64,000 bases of DNA from Comamonadaceae bacterium (GTDB lineage: Bacteria > Pseudomonadota > Gammaproteobacteria > Burkholderiales > Burkholderiaceae_C), in contig JAIXSQ010000016.1 of NCBI GenBank assembly GCA_027484575.1, positions 1 to 64,000 of the forward strand, read 5' to 3'. Made by a program: the position numbers and the translations under genes. A model generated the notes under the pieces. That model was given only the letters and a program-made list of their open reading frames with translations, was not told where the DNA came from and made no database searches. Below are positions 24,600 to 33,478 of this stretch, piece after piece (position 1 is the stretch's first letter; each line of letters starts with the position of its first letter).

Positions 24600-25394
24600 C
24601 TACATCCGGAAGTGTTCGCCGAGGTACACCCGCCGCACGTCGGCGTTGTTGACGATCTCGGCCGGCGTGCCCTGGGCCAGCACATGGCCGTCGCTGATGA
24701 TGTAGGCGTGGTCGCAGATGCCCAGGGTCTCGCGCACGTTGTGGTCGGTGATGAGCACGCCGATGCCGCGCGACTTGAGGAAGCCGATGATCCGCTGGAT
24801 CTCGATCACGGCGATGGGGTCGATGCCGGCGAAGGGCTCGTCCAGCAGGATGAAGCGCGGCTGCGTGGCCAGCGCGCGCGCGATCTCGACCCGGCGGCGC
24901 TCGCCGCCCGACAGCGCCAGCGCCGGCGAGTCGCGCAGGTGGTCCACGCGCAGGTCCTGCAGCAGCGCGGTCAGCCGGCGCTCGACCTCCTCGCGCGACA
25001 GCGCCCGGCCGTCGTCGCCGCGCTGCAGTTCCAGCACGGCGCGCACGTTGTCGGCCACGTTGAGCTTGCGGAAGATCGAGGCTTCCTGCGGCAGGTACGA
25101 CAGCCCCAGGCGCGAGCGCCGGTGGATCGGCATCTGCTCAACCTGCTGGCCGTCGATGGTGATGCTGCCGGCGTCGGCGCGCACCAGGCCCACGATCATG
25201 TAGAACGAGGTGGTCTTGCCGGCGCCGTTGGGGCCCAGCAGGCCCACCACCTCGCCCTCGGTCACGCCCAGCGAGACGTCCTTGACCACCTTGCGGCTGC
25301 CGTAGGACTTCTGCAGGTGCCGCGCCTGCAGGCGGCGCGGGCCGCCTTGCGAGGAGGCGGGGACGGAGGGCGTGGCGTCGGCGCCGTCGCTCAT
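24600..25394 (-). CDS. lptB: LPS export ABC transporter ATP-binding protein LptB
   Basis: The 264-aa ATPase that powers LPS extraction from the inner membrane with LptFG. Walker A is GPNGAGKTT, the signature is LSGGERRRVEIARA, Walker B is FILLDEPFAGIDP and the H-loop is in LITDHNV. About 20 extra residues rich in Ser/Pro precede the domain. It overlaps lptA by 4 nt. Confidence 0.96.
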   Translation of the reverse strand: MSDGADATPSVPASSQGGPRRLQARHLQKSYGSRKVVKDVSLGVTEGEVVGLLGPNGAGKTTSFYMIVGLVRADAGSITIDGQQVEQMPIHRRSRLGLSYLPQEASIFRKLNVADNVRAVLELQRGDDGRALSREEVERRLTALLQDLRVDHLRDSPALALSGGERRRVEIARALATQPRFILLDEPFAGIDPIAVIEIQRIIGFLKSRGIGVLITDHNVRETLGICDHAYIISDGHVLAQGTPAEIVNNADVRRVYLGEHFRM

Positions 25395-26008
25395 CGCGCG
25401 GCCCCGGACAGCGCGGGGGCGGCACGCAGCGGGGCGGACGACGCGCCGGCCGCGGGCGCTGCGCGGCCGGGCGCCTGGGCGGGCTCGCGCGGCGCCAGCA
25501 CCGCGCGCACGCGGCCGCCGGGCTGCGGCGAGGCGGGGCCGCCGTCGACGGTGAAGACGTCGGTGCCGTTCTCGTAGGTGATCAGGCTGCCGATCATCTC
25601 GTCGGCCAGCGTCGAGCCCCGGTAGCGGCGCAGCTCCGCCTTGCGGATGAACTTCACCCGGTCGGCCTTGCCGTCGTACTCGATCACCTCGGACTCGCCC
25701 TCGATGTACTCGTCCACGCCCTCGCGCTTCTGGCGGTAGTAGGCGCGCTTGCCGGGCTCGGCCGTGACCACGCCGTACTGGTAGCCCTCGGGGTCCTGGC
25801 GCACGTCGATGCGCGCGCCGCGGATCAGGATGGTGCCCTTGGTGAGCACCACGTTGCCGGTGAACACGCTGGTCTGGCGCAGGTCGTCGTGGCGCAGCGC
25901 ATCCGCCTCGATGTTCATCGGCTGGTTGCGGTCGGCCTTGTCGGCCTGGGCCGCCAGGCCCGCGGTGGCGAGCAGGACGGCGACGAGGAGGGGCTTGATC
26001 GAAGGCAT
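25391..26008 (-). CDS. lptA: LPS transport periplasmic protein LptA
   Basis: 205 aa with a signal peptide (LLVAVLLATAGLAAQA). The OstA-like beta-jellyroll has the family segment NIEADALRHDD and repeated strands such as VFTGNVVLTKGTI and GVDEYIEGESEVIEYDG. It bridges LPS across the periplasm. The C-terminal 40 residues are Ala/Pro-rich. I chose the ATG at 26008 because the signal peptide follows it. LptC and KdsC, usual upstream partners, are not adjacent. Confidence 0.93.
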   Translation of the reverse strand: MPSIKPLLVAVLLATAGLAAQADKADRNQPMNIEADALRHDDLRQTSVFTGNVVLTKGTILIRGARIDVRQDPEGYQYGVVTAEPGKRAYYRQKREGVDEYIEGESEVIEYDGKADRVKFIRKAELRRYRGSTLADEMIGSLITYENGTDVFTVDGGPASPQPGGRVRAVLAPREPAQAPGRAAPAAGASSAPLRAAPALSGAAR

Positions 26009-26076
26009 GAAACTTGCTCGCCGATTGTAGCCGCGCAGCGGCCCCCGCTTGCGCGCCAGCGGTCCCCGCCAAAGCA

Positions 26077-26100
26077 ACGGGCCCGCCGTGGCGGGCCCGT
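26077..26100 (-). terminator. Hairpin terminator downstream of dsbA
   Basis: A perfect 10-bp stem, ACGGGCCCGC/GCGGGCCCGT, with a 4-nt loop. On the minus strand it is followed by TTGCTTT, a weak T-rich tail. It lies 22 bp past the dsbA stop and separates dsbA from lptA. Confidence 0.7.
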
Positions 26101-26121
26101 GCAGCGAGGCCTGGCCGGGTG

Positions 26122-26769
26122 TCAGCGGCTCTTGCGCGCCTCGGCGATCAGGTAGTCGGTAACCTGCAGGGCGCGGGCCATGCTGCCGGTCATGGAGCCG
26201 TCGGTGTACCAGCGGCCGGCGATGCCCATGGCGGGCACGCCCTCGACCTTGAAGGCGTCCTGCAGTTGGGTGGCGCGGCGGGCCTTGGTCGAGACCGCGA
26301 ACGAGTTGTAGGTCTCGGCGAACTTGGCCTTGTCGACGCCGTTCTTCTCGGCCCAGGCCAGGATCTGGTCTTCCTTGTTCAGCGACTGCTTGTCGGCGTG
26401 GATGGCGGTGAAGACCTTGCGGTGCAGGTCGTCCAGCCGGTTCATGGCCTCGAGCGTGTAGAACAGCCGCTGCTGCGGCACGAAGTCGTCGCGGAAGGCG
26501 ACCGGGACGCGCCGCAGCGCCACGTCGGCGGGCAGCTTCTTGGACCAGGCCTCCAGCTGCGGCTCGAAGGCATTGCAGTGCGGGCAGCTATACCAGAAGA
26601 ACTCGACCACCTCGATCTTGCCGCCGGCCTCGGCGGGGACGCGCTTGTCCAGCGTCTTGTAGTCGGACCCGTCCTCGGGCTTCTTCTGCGCCAGGGCCAC
26701 GCCGGGCAGGCCCAGGGCCGCGGTGGCGATGACGCCGGCGGCGCCGGCGGAAAACTCGCGTCGTTGCAT
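26122..26769 (-). CDS. dsbA: Thiol:disulfide interchange protein DsbA
   Basis: 215 aa. A Tat-like or Sec signal (QRREFSAGAAGVIATAALGLPGVALAQ) precedes a thioredoxin fold with the active site CPHC in FFWYSCPHCNAFEPQL and the cis-Pro loop GVPAMGIAG. It introduces disulfide bonds in periplasmic proteins. The neighbours argS and the SPOR gene are its common companions in Burkholderiales. Confidence 0.94.
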   Translation of the reverse strand: MQRREFSAGAAGVIATAALGLPGVALAQKKPEDGSDYKTLDKRVPAEAGGKIEVVEFFWYSCPHCNAFEPQLEAWSKKLPADVALRRVPVAFRDDFVPQQRLFYTLEAMNRLDDLHRKVFTAIHADKQSLNKEDQILAWAEKNGVDKAKFAETYNSFAVSTKARRATQLQDAFKVEGVPAMGIAGRWYTDGSMTGSMARALQVTDYLIAEARKSR

Positions 26770-26857
26770 TCGGTTCGCTCCTTGCTCGTCTCTGAGCCCC
26801 ACGGGCTCCCTAGGTTCCCGCGCCCGCCGCCGACCGTCGGCCGGCGGCCGCCGCGTG

Positions 26858-27496
26858 TCAGCGTTGCACCCGCACCATCGCGGTCTCGATGCCGCCGGCG
26901 TCGAGCTTGTCCTTGCTGCGCTCGGCCTCCTCGCGCCGCTCGAACGGGCCGACGCGCACGCGCCAGACGGCGCGGCCGGACTGCTCGCGCTCGGTGACCT
27001 TGGCCTCGATGCCCATGAGCGACAGCTTGGCCCGCTGCGCCTCGGCATCCTCGGCCGTGCGGAACGCCCCGGTCTGCACGAACCACAGGAAGGGGTCGGG
27101 GCTGCCGGCCTTGGCCGCGGCGAAGTCGCCCAGCGGGTCGCCGGCCTTGCCGGCGGCGGAGGCGGCCGCGCGCGGGGCCGAGGGGGCGGCCGCGGGCGCG
27201 GCGGCCTGGGGCACCGCGACGCCGGGCACCGGGCCCGAGGCGGCTGCCGCCGGCGCCGGGGGCAGCGGCTTGGCGGGGTTCTTGCCGTACAGCGGCGCGT
27301 TCGGGTCCCAGTCCTTGTTCCGGCGCGATTCGGCCGCGTCCTGCTCGGGGGTGCGCTGCTGGTTCTTGTTGAGGAACGGCACCGGCACCTTGGTGACGTA
27401 GACCGCCACGGCCAGGGCGATGCCCAGGCCCAGCACCAGGCCGATGACCAGGCCCAGCAGGGTGTTGCCGCGTTGGAGGTTCAAGGTCTTGCTCAC
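26858..27496 (-). CDS. SPOR-domain membrane protein (FtsN-like)
   Basis: 212 aa: short cytoplasmic N-terminus, one membrane span (LLGLVIGLVLGLGIALAVAVYV, residues about 13-34), a Pro/Ala-rich linker, and a C-terminal SPOR domain (WFVQTGAFRTAEDAEAQRAKL to the end) that binds denuded septal peptidoglycan. Topology matches FtsN, so a role in division or cell envelope is likely. It overlaps argS by 4 nt. Confidence 0.88.
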   Translation of the reverse strand: MSKTLNLQRGNTLLGLVIGLVLGLGIALAVAVYVTKVPVPFLNKNQQRTPEQDAAESRRNKDWDPNAPLYGKNPAKPLPPAPAAAASGPVPGVAVPQAAAPAAAPSAPRAAASAAGKAGDPLGDFAAAKAGSPDPFLWFVQTGAFRTAEDAEAQRAKLSLMGIEAKVTEREQSGRAVWRVRVGPFERREEAERSKDKLDAGGIETAMVRVQR

Positions 27497-29166
27497 ATCT
27501 TCTCGGGGGCCGAGACCCCCAGCACGGCGAGGCCGTTGCGCAGCACCTGCGCGGTGGCGGCCACCAGGGCCAGACGGGCCCGCTTGACCGCCTCGTCGTC
27601 CACCAGGATGCGCTCGGCATCATAGTAGGAGTGGTAGGCACCGGCGAGCTCGCGCAGGTAAAAGGTCACGTCGTGCGGCGCGAAGTCGGTGGCGGCCGCG
27701 GCGAGCATCTCGGGGTACCTGGCCAGCTGCAGCATCAGCGCCTGCGCCGCGGGGCTGTCCAGCGGCGCGAGGTCGGCCTGCGCCAGCGTGGCGGCGTCCC
27801 CGCCCCAGCCGGCCAGCACCGAGCAGATGCGCGCATGCGCGTACTGCACGTAGTACACCGGGTTGTCGTTGTTCTGCGCGACGGCCAGGTCGACGTCGAA
27901 GGTGTACTCGGTGTCGGGCTTGCGCGAGAGCAGGAAGAAGCGCACCGCGTCCTTGCTGGTCCACTCGACCAGGTCGCGCAGCGTCACGTAGCTGCCGGCG
28001 CGCTTGGAGATCTTGACCTCCTCGCCGCCCTTGACCACGCGCACCATGGTGTGCAGCACGTAGTCGGGATAGCCCTCGGGGATGCCCACGCCCGCGGCCT
28101 GCAGGCCGGCGCGCACGCGCGCGATGGTGCCGTGGTGATCGGTGCCCTGGATGTTCACCACCTTGCGGAAGCCCCGCTCCCACTTGGTGATGTGGTACGC
28201 GACGTCGGGCACGAAGTAGGTGTACGTGCCGTCGGACTTGCGCATCACGCGGTCCTTGTCGTCGCCGTAGTCGGTCGACTTGAGCCACAGCGCGCCGTCC
28301 TGCTCGTAGGTCTTGCCGGCGGCCTGCAGCCTGCCCACCGCGGCCTCGACCCGGCCCGAGGTGTACAGGCTGGACTCGAGGTAGTAGTTGTCGAACTTGA
28401 CCGCAAAGGCCTGCAGGTCCAGGTCCTGCTCGTGGCGCAGGTAGGCCACCGCGAACTGGCGGATGCCTTCCAGGTCCTCGACGTCGCCCGAGGCGGTGAA
28501 GCTGCGGTCGTCGGCCGCGACGGTCTTGCCGGCCAGAAAGTCGGCCGCGATGTCGGCGATGTAGTCGCCGTTGTAGGCCGCCTCGGGCCAGCCCGCGTCG
28601 CCGGGCTTCAGGCCCTTGGCGCGCAGCTGCGTGGAGTTGGCCAGGGTGGCGATCTGCACCCCGGCGTCGTTGTAATAGAACTCGCGGTACACGTCCCAGC
28701 CCTGGGTCGCGTACAGGTTGCAGATGGCGTCGCCCAGCGCCGCCTGGCGGCCGTGGCCCACGTGCAGCGGGCCGGTGGGGTTGGCCGAGACGAACTCCAC
28801 CAGCACGCGCTGGCCGTTGGCGGGCTGGTGGCCGAAGGCGGGACCTGCGCCCAGCACCTCGCGCACCACCTGCTGCTTGGCCGCCGGCTTCAGGCGGATG
28901 TTCAGGAAGCCCGGGCCGGCGATCTCGACCGCGTCGACCCAGCGCTGGAACGCGGGCGCGGCCAGCAGCGAGGCCTTCAGCGTCTCGGCCACCTGGCGCG
29001 GGTTGGCCTTGAGCGGCTTGGCCAGCTGCATGGCGGCGGTGCAGGCCAGGTCGCCATGGGCGGCAGCCTTGGGCGACTCGAAGGTCGCGCGGGCACCCGC
29101 GCCGGGCGAGAGCTGGTCCAGCCCGGCCGCCAGGGCGGCGAGCAGTTCATCTTTCACGAGGAGCAT
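27493..29166 (-). CDS. argS: Arginine--tRNA ligase
   Basis: 557 aa class I synthetase. The HIGH-type motif is in PTGPLHVGHGRQAALGDA, the KMSKS equivalent is VKISKRAGS, and the C-terminal anticodon-binding domain ends GLAVLGVSAPEKM. No clear Shine-Dalgarno precedes the ATG at 29166; a GTG three codons later is an alternative start. Confidence 0.96.
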   Translation of the reverse strand: MLLVKDELLAALAAGLDQLSPGAGARATFESPKAAAHGDLACTAAMQLAKPLKANPRQVAETLKASLLAAPAFQRWVDAVEIAGPGFLNIRLKPAAKQQVVREVLGAGPAFGHQPANGQRVLVEFVSANPTGPLHVGHGRQAALGDAICNLYATQGWDVYREFYYNDAGVQIATLANSTQLRAKGLKPGDAGWPEAAYNGDYIADIAADFLAGKTVAADDRSFTASGDVEDLEGIRQFAVAYLRHEQDLDLQAFAVKFDNYYLESSLYTSGRVEAAVGRLQAAGKTYEQDGALWLKSTDYGDDKDRVMRKSDGTYTYFVPDVAYHITKWERGFRKVVNIQGTDHHGTIARVRAGLQAAGVGIPEGYPDYVLHTMVRVVKGGEEVKISKRAGSYVTLRDLVEWTSKDAVRFFLLSRKPDTEYTFDVDLAVAQNNDNPVYYVQYAHARICSVLAGWGGDAATLAQADLAPLDSPAAQALMLQLARYPEMLAAAATDFAPHDVTFYLRELAGAYHSYYDAERILVDDEAVKRARLALVAATAQVLRNGLAVLGVSAPEKM

Positions 29167-29268
29167 CGGTGGATTTTAGGGGGCGGGGTGCGGGGCCCCG
29201 CCGCTACAACGGCGCGGACGCCCGCCCGGGCGGCCGATTCGTTCCACCCGCTCCAAGGAGAAAGCACC

Positions 29269-29481
29269 ATGCGCAACACCCTCGTCCTGGCCGGCTGCAC
29301 GCTGGCCCTCGTGGCCGGCGCCCACGCCGGCGACGCCAAGCCCACCGGCAGCCAGCCGGCCGCCAAGCAGGTCGCGCAGACCGCGCGCATGAAGTCCTGC
29401 AACGCCGATGCCAAGGCCAAGGCGCTCAAGGGCGGCGAGCGCAAGGCCTTCATGGGCGACTGCCTGAAGAAGAAGGCCTGA
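29269..29481 (+). CDS. PsiF-like small secreted protein
   Basis: 70 aa: signal peptide (LAGCTLALVAGAHAG) and a single PsiF repeat of the form RMKSCNADAKAKALKGGERKAF..CLKKK with two conserved Cys. PsiF is phosphate-starvation inducible in E. coli. An AAGGAGAAA ribosome site is well placed. It is divergent from argS. Confidence 0.85.
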   Translation: MRNTLVLAGCTLALVAGAHAGDAKPTGSQPAAKQVAQTARMKSCNADAKAKALKGGERKAFMGDCLKKKA

Positions 29482-29538
29482 GCCTCGCCCGCCAGTCACG
29501 GCCCGGGCCCGCGCGAGCGAGTGCCGGGCCGCTGCGGG

Positions 29539-29991
29539 TCAGGCACCGAAGCCGCGTGCGATGAAGGCCGCCGGCAGCACCAGCAGCGGCAGCACATGGC
29601 CGGCGCGCATCACGCCGCGCCGCGCGGCCCGGATCGCCGCCTCGTCGGGCAACGGCCCGCCCGCGGCGAGCTGCCGGCGCCAGGCCGCGAACGCGCGGCT
29701 CGACGGCACGGACACCGCGGCCATCACCAGGAACAGCGCGAGCTTCAGGTGCAGCAGCCAGTTGCCGGCATACCAGGCCATGCCCTTGCCGGCGAGCACC
29801 AGCCGCAGCAGCCCGGTCACCAGCACCGCGGCGACCGCGATCCACCAGATGCGGTCGACGGTGCCGAGCCGGCGCACCACGGCGGCATTGAGCCACTCGG
29901 GCCGGCACAGCGCGGCCGCGCTGGACAGGAAGACCACGGCGGTGAGGATCGCCACAAGGTGGGCGATCTGCAGGATGGCGTCCAGGGTCAT
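29539..29991 (-). CDS. DUF2214-family membrane protein
   Basis: 150 aa with four predicted membrane helices (for example AHLVAILTAVVFLSSAAAL, WWIAVAAVLVTGLLRLVLAG, LHLKLALFLVMAAVSV and a C-terminal span). The pattern, including GKGMAWYAGNWLLHLKL, fits the DUF2214 family, whose function is unknown. Its start overlaps the LysR stop by 4 nt, so the two are translationally coupled. Confidence 0.8.
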   Translation of the reverse strand: MTLDAILQIAHLVAILTAVVFLSSAAALCRPEWLNAAVVRRLGTVDRIWWIAVAAVLVTGLLRLVLAGKGMAWYAGNWLLHLKLALFLVMAAVSVPSSRAFAAWRRQLAAGGPLPDEAAIRAARRGVMRAGHVLPLLVLPAAFIARGFGA

Positions 29992-30932
29992 GGGGCGTCG
30001 GGCTGGGGCTGGGCCTGGGCGCGCCAGAACTCGGGGCGGCCGAACTGGTCCTTGAGGAAGTCGATCCACAGCCGCAGCCGCACGGGCAGGTGCTTGCGCT
30101 GCGGGAAGACGGCGTAGATGCCGTTGGGCGGCGCGGCGTACTCCGCCAGCACCTCCACCAGCCGGCCGGCGGCCAGGTCGGCCTCGACCTCCCACGTGCT
30201 GCGCCAGGCGATGCCCCAGCCCTGCAGGCACCAGTCGTGCAGCACCTGGCCGTCGGAGCAGTCCAGCGGGCCACCGGGGCGCAGGTGGATCACCTCGGTC
30301 CCGTCGCCCTTGGGCACCTGGAACGCCCAGCCGCGCACCTGCGAGGCGTCGCTGGACAGCGTCAGGCAGTCGAAGCGCGCCAGGTCGTTGGGATGCTCGG
30401 GCACGCCGTGCCGGTCGAGGTAGGCCGGCGTGGCCACGCACAGGCGCCGGTTGTCGGCGAGCCTGACGCTGACCAGCGAGGAGTCGGGCAGGTCGCCCAC
30501 CCGCACCGCGCAGTCGTAGGCCTCGCCGGCCAGGTCGACCACCCGGTCGCTGAGGTTCAGCGAGATGGTGACGTCGGCATGCAGGGCCCGGAAGCGCGGC
30601 ACGAGCGGCGCGACGTGGCGGCGGCCGAAGCCGGCGGGGGCGGTGATGCGCAGGTGGCCGCTGGCCTTGACCCCACCGGCCGACACGCTGGCCTCGGCAT
30701 TGGCGACGTCGGCGAGCAGCCGCTGGCAGTCCTCCAGGAAGGCGCTGCCTTCGTGCGTGAGGGTCAGCCGGCGCGTGGTGCGCACCATGAGCTTGACGCC
30801 CAGCCGTTCCTCGAGCGCGTCGAGCCGGCGGCCCATGATCGCGGGCGCCACCCCTTCGGCCTTGGCCGCCGCGGTCAGGCTGCCGCGGGTGGCTACCGAG
30901 ACGAACGACTCCAGTTGCTTGAGCTTGTCCAT
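29988..30932 (-). CDS. LysR-family transcriptional regulator
   Basis: 314 aa. The N-terminal helix-turn-helix (FVSVATRGSLTAAAKAEGVAP) and the linker match LysR regulators of the DsdC/CrgA-like group. I chose the ATG at 30932 because it gives the standard start MDKLKQLESF; a longer frame to 31025 lacks support. It diverges from glcB across a 227-bp gap (30933-31159) that is clearly AT-richer than its surroundings and contains ATTG/CAAT-type dyads, so control of glcB is plausible. Confidence 0.9.
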   Translation of the reverse strand: MDKLKQLESFVSVATRGSLTAAAKAEGVAPAIMGRRLDALEERLGVKLMVRTTRRLTLTHEGSAFLEDCQRLLADVANAEASVSAGGVKASGHLRITAPAGFGRRHVAPLVPRFRALHADVTISLNLSDRVVDLAGEAYDCAVRVGDLPDSSLVSVRLADNRRLCVATPAYLDRHGVPEHPNDLARFDCLTLSSDASQVRGWAFQVPKGDGTEVIHLRPGGPLDCSDGQVLHDWCLQGWGIAWRSTWEVEADLAAGRLVEVLAEYAAPPNGIYAVFPQRKHLPVRLRLWIDFLKDQFGRPEFWRAQAQPQPDAP

Positions 30933-31159
30933 CGGAGCGCCATTATCGACGGCAATGTCAAAGATGCAGGCCCATTCTGCCGAGATTAACTGTCGAGCTT
31001 GCGCAGGTGATCTAGATTGGCTCATCGATTGTTCAGAATCAAATCACACGAGCGGCACTAAACATCCGTCAAGGTTCCCAATACAGTGCAGCCCTCGCGC
31101 TCGCGCGCCGCACGCCGGCCGCCCCCTGTCCACGTCCACGTCCATCCCCAGGAGTCCGC

Positions 31160-33358
31160 ATGACCGCCCGCACCACCGCCCACCGCCTGCAGGTCGCCAC
31201 CGACCTGCACCGCTTCATCGAGGAGCAGGTCCTGCCCGGCACCGGCGTGGACGCCGGGCGCTTCTGGCAGGGCTTCGACGCCCTGGTCCACGACCTGGCG
31301 CCCAAGAACGCGGCCCTGCTGGCCGAGCGCGACCGGCTGCAGGCCGAGCTGGACCGCTGGCACCAGGCCCACCCCGGCCCCATCGCCGACATGCCGGCCT
31401 ACCGCCGCTTCCTCGAGGAGATCGGCTACCTGGTGCCGCATCCCAAGGGCGCCAAGGCCACCACCGCCAACGTCGACGCCGAGCTGGCGCTGCAGGCCGG
31501 CCCCCAGCTGGTGGTGCCGATCCTCAACGCCCGCTACGCGCTGAACGCGGCCAACGCCCGCTGGGGCTCGCTGTACGACGCCCTGTACGGCACCGACGCG
31601 ATCCCCGAGACCGGCGGCGCCGCCAAGGGCCCGGGCTACAACGAGGTGCGCGGCGCCAAGGTGATCGCCTATGCCCGCCGCGTGCTGGACCAGGCCGCGC
31701 CGCTGGCCGGCGGCTCGCACGCCGATGCCACCGCTTACCGCATCGACGGCGGCCAGCTGGTGGTGGCCCTCAAGGGCGGCGCCACGGCCCGCCTGCAGGA
31801 TCCGGCCCAGCTGGTGGGCTACCGCGGCGAGGCCGCCGCGCCGTCGTCGGTGCTGCTCAAGCACCACGGCATCCACCTGGACATCCAGGTCGACCGCAGC
31901 AGCCCCATCGGCAGCACCGATGCCGCCGGCGTGAGCGACGTGGTGCTCGAGGCCGCGCTGTCGACCATCCTCGACCTCGAGGACTCGGTGGCGGTGGTCG
32001 ATGCACAGGACAAGGTGCTGGCCTACGGCAACTGGCTGGGCATCCTCAAGGGCACGCTGACCGAGCAGGTCAGCAAGGGTGGCCGCAGCTTCACGCGCGG
32101 CCTGAACCCGGACCGCGTCTACACCGCACCGGACGGCAAGGGCGAGGTGCGGCTGCACGGCCGCTCGCTCATGTTCGTGCGCAACGTGGGCCACCTGATG
32201 ACCAACCCCGCCATCCTGTGGGACGGCGGCAAGGAGATCCCCGAGGGGATCATGGACGCGGTGATCACCACCGCGATCGCCATCCACGACCTCAAGGGGC
32301 ATGGCGCGAACGGCATCCGCAACTCGCGCACCGGCTCGGTCTACATCGTCAAGCCCAAGATGCACGGCCCCCGCGAAGTGGCCTTCGCCAACGAGCTGTT
32401 CGGCCGCGTCGAGCAGCTGCTGGGCCTGCCGGCCAACACCGTCAAGCTGGGCATCATGGACGAGGAGCGCCGCACCAGCGTGAACCTGCAGGCCTGCATC
32501 GCCGAGGCCGCCGACCGCGTGGCCTTCATCAACACCGGCTTCCTGGACCGCACCGGCGACGAGATGCACACCGCCATGCTGGCCGGCCCGATGCTGCGCA
32601 AGGGCGACATGAAGGCCACACCCTGGATCCAGGCCTATGAGAAGAACAACGTGCTGGTCGGCCTGGCCTGCGGCCTGCGCGGCCGCGCCCAGATCGGCAA
32701 GGGCATGTGGGCCATGCCCGACCTGATGGCCGCGATGCTCGAGCAGAAGATCGGCCACCCCAAGGCCGGCGCCAACACCGCCTGGGTGCCCTCGCCCACG
32801 GCCGCGACGCTGCATGCGCTGCACTACCACCAGGTCGACGTGGCCGCCGTGCAGCGCGACCTGGAGAAGACGGACGCCGACGCCGCGCGCGACGAGCTGC
32901 TGGCGGGCCTGCTGCAGGTGCCGGTGTCGCCATCGCCGAACTGGTCGGCCGCCGAGCGCCAGCAGGAACTGGACAACAACGTGCAGGGCATCCTGGGCTA
33001 CGTGGTGCGCTGGATCGACCAGGGCGTGGGCTGCTCCAAGGTGCCCGACATCCACAACGTGGGCCTGATGGAGGACCGTGCCACCCTGCGCATCTCCAGC
33101 CAGCACATCGCCAACTGGCTGCAGCACGGCATCGTCACCAAGGAGCAGGTGAACGAGACCTTCCAGCGCATGGCGGCCGTGGTCGACAAGCAGAACGCGG
33201 GCGACGCGGCCTACCAGCCGATGGCCGGCAACTGGGCGACCAGCTACGCCTACCGCGCGGCGCTGGATCTGGTGTTCAAGGGCAAGGAGCAGCCCTCGGG
33301 CTACACCGAGCCCCTGCTGCATGCCTGGCGTCTGCAGGTCAAGGCCGCCGGCCGCTGA
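31160..33358 (+). CDS. glcB: Malate synthase G
   Basis: 732 aa. Condenses glyoxylate and acetyl-CoA to malate. Family features include LDLEDSVAVVDAQDK, GRSFTRGLNPDR, the catalytic-loop MDEERRTSVNL, DRTGDEMHT and GCSKVPDIHNVGLMEDRATLRIS. The A-group AceB is excluded by length. The ATG follows CAGGAG. No isocitrate lyase or glycolate oxidase lies in the window, so it may serve glycolate or purine-derived glyoxylate. Confidence 0.96.
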   Translation: MTARTTAHRLQVATDLHRFIEEQVLPGTGVDAGRFWQGFDALVHDLAPKNAALLAERDRLQAELDRWHQAHPGPIADMPAYRRFLEEIGYLVPHPKGAKATTANVDAELALQAGPQLVVPILNARYALNAANARWGSLYDALYGTDAIPETGGAAKGPGYNEVRGAKVIAYARRVLDQAAPLAGGSHADATAYRIDGGQLVVALKGGATARLQDPAQLVGYRGEAAAPSSVLLKHHGIHLDIQVDRSSPIGSTDAAGVSDVVLEAALSTILDLEDSVAVVDAQDKVLAYGNWLGILKGTLTEQVSKGGRSFTRGLNPDRVYTAPDGKGEVRLHGRSLMFVRNVGHLMTNPAILWDGGKEIPEGIMDAVITTAIAIHDLKGHGANGIRNSRTGSVYIVKPKMHGPREVAFANELFGRVEQLLGLPANTVKLGIMDEERRTSVNLQACIAEAADRVAFINTGFLDRTGDEMHTAMLAGPMLRKGDMKATPWIQAYEKNNVLVGLACGLRGRAQIGKGMWAMPDLMAAMLEQKIGHPKAGANTAWVPSPTAATLHALHYHQVDVAAVQRDLEKTDADAARDELLAGLLQVPVSPSPNWSAAERQQELDNNVQGILGYVVRWIDQGVGCSKVPDIHNVGLMEDRATLRISSQHIANWLQHGIVTKEQVNETFQRMAAVVDKQNAGDAAYQPMAGNWATSYAYRAALDLVFKGKEQPSGYTEPLLHAWRLQVKAAGR

Positions 33359-33478
33359 GCCAGGCCCGGTCGTCGGGCTGCGATCTGCAACAGGTGTGAC
33401 GAAGTGATTCGACGCGGCTGATCGTGCATGGCACGACAGTTTCGCGTCGGCTGCGTGCCTAGACTGGGCGGCCCGACC

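Noticed and set aside
29196..29212. GC-rich palindrome near the argS start as a terminator
   Set aside because: It lies between two divergent genes, so no transcript is expected to end there; it is probably a chance GCGGGGCCCCGC palindrome.
30933..31025. Longer start for the LysR gene at 31025
   Set aside because: The extra 31 codons do not match LysR N-termini and would use up the divergent promoter region; the ATG at 30932 gives the standard start.
33428..33478. Upstream ATG for the DUF1631 protein at 33428
   Set aside because: It has no ribosome site and adds 17 residues without similarity to the family; the ATG at 33479 is preferred, though the point is not certain.
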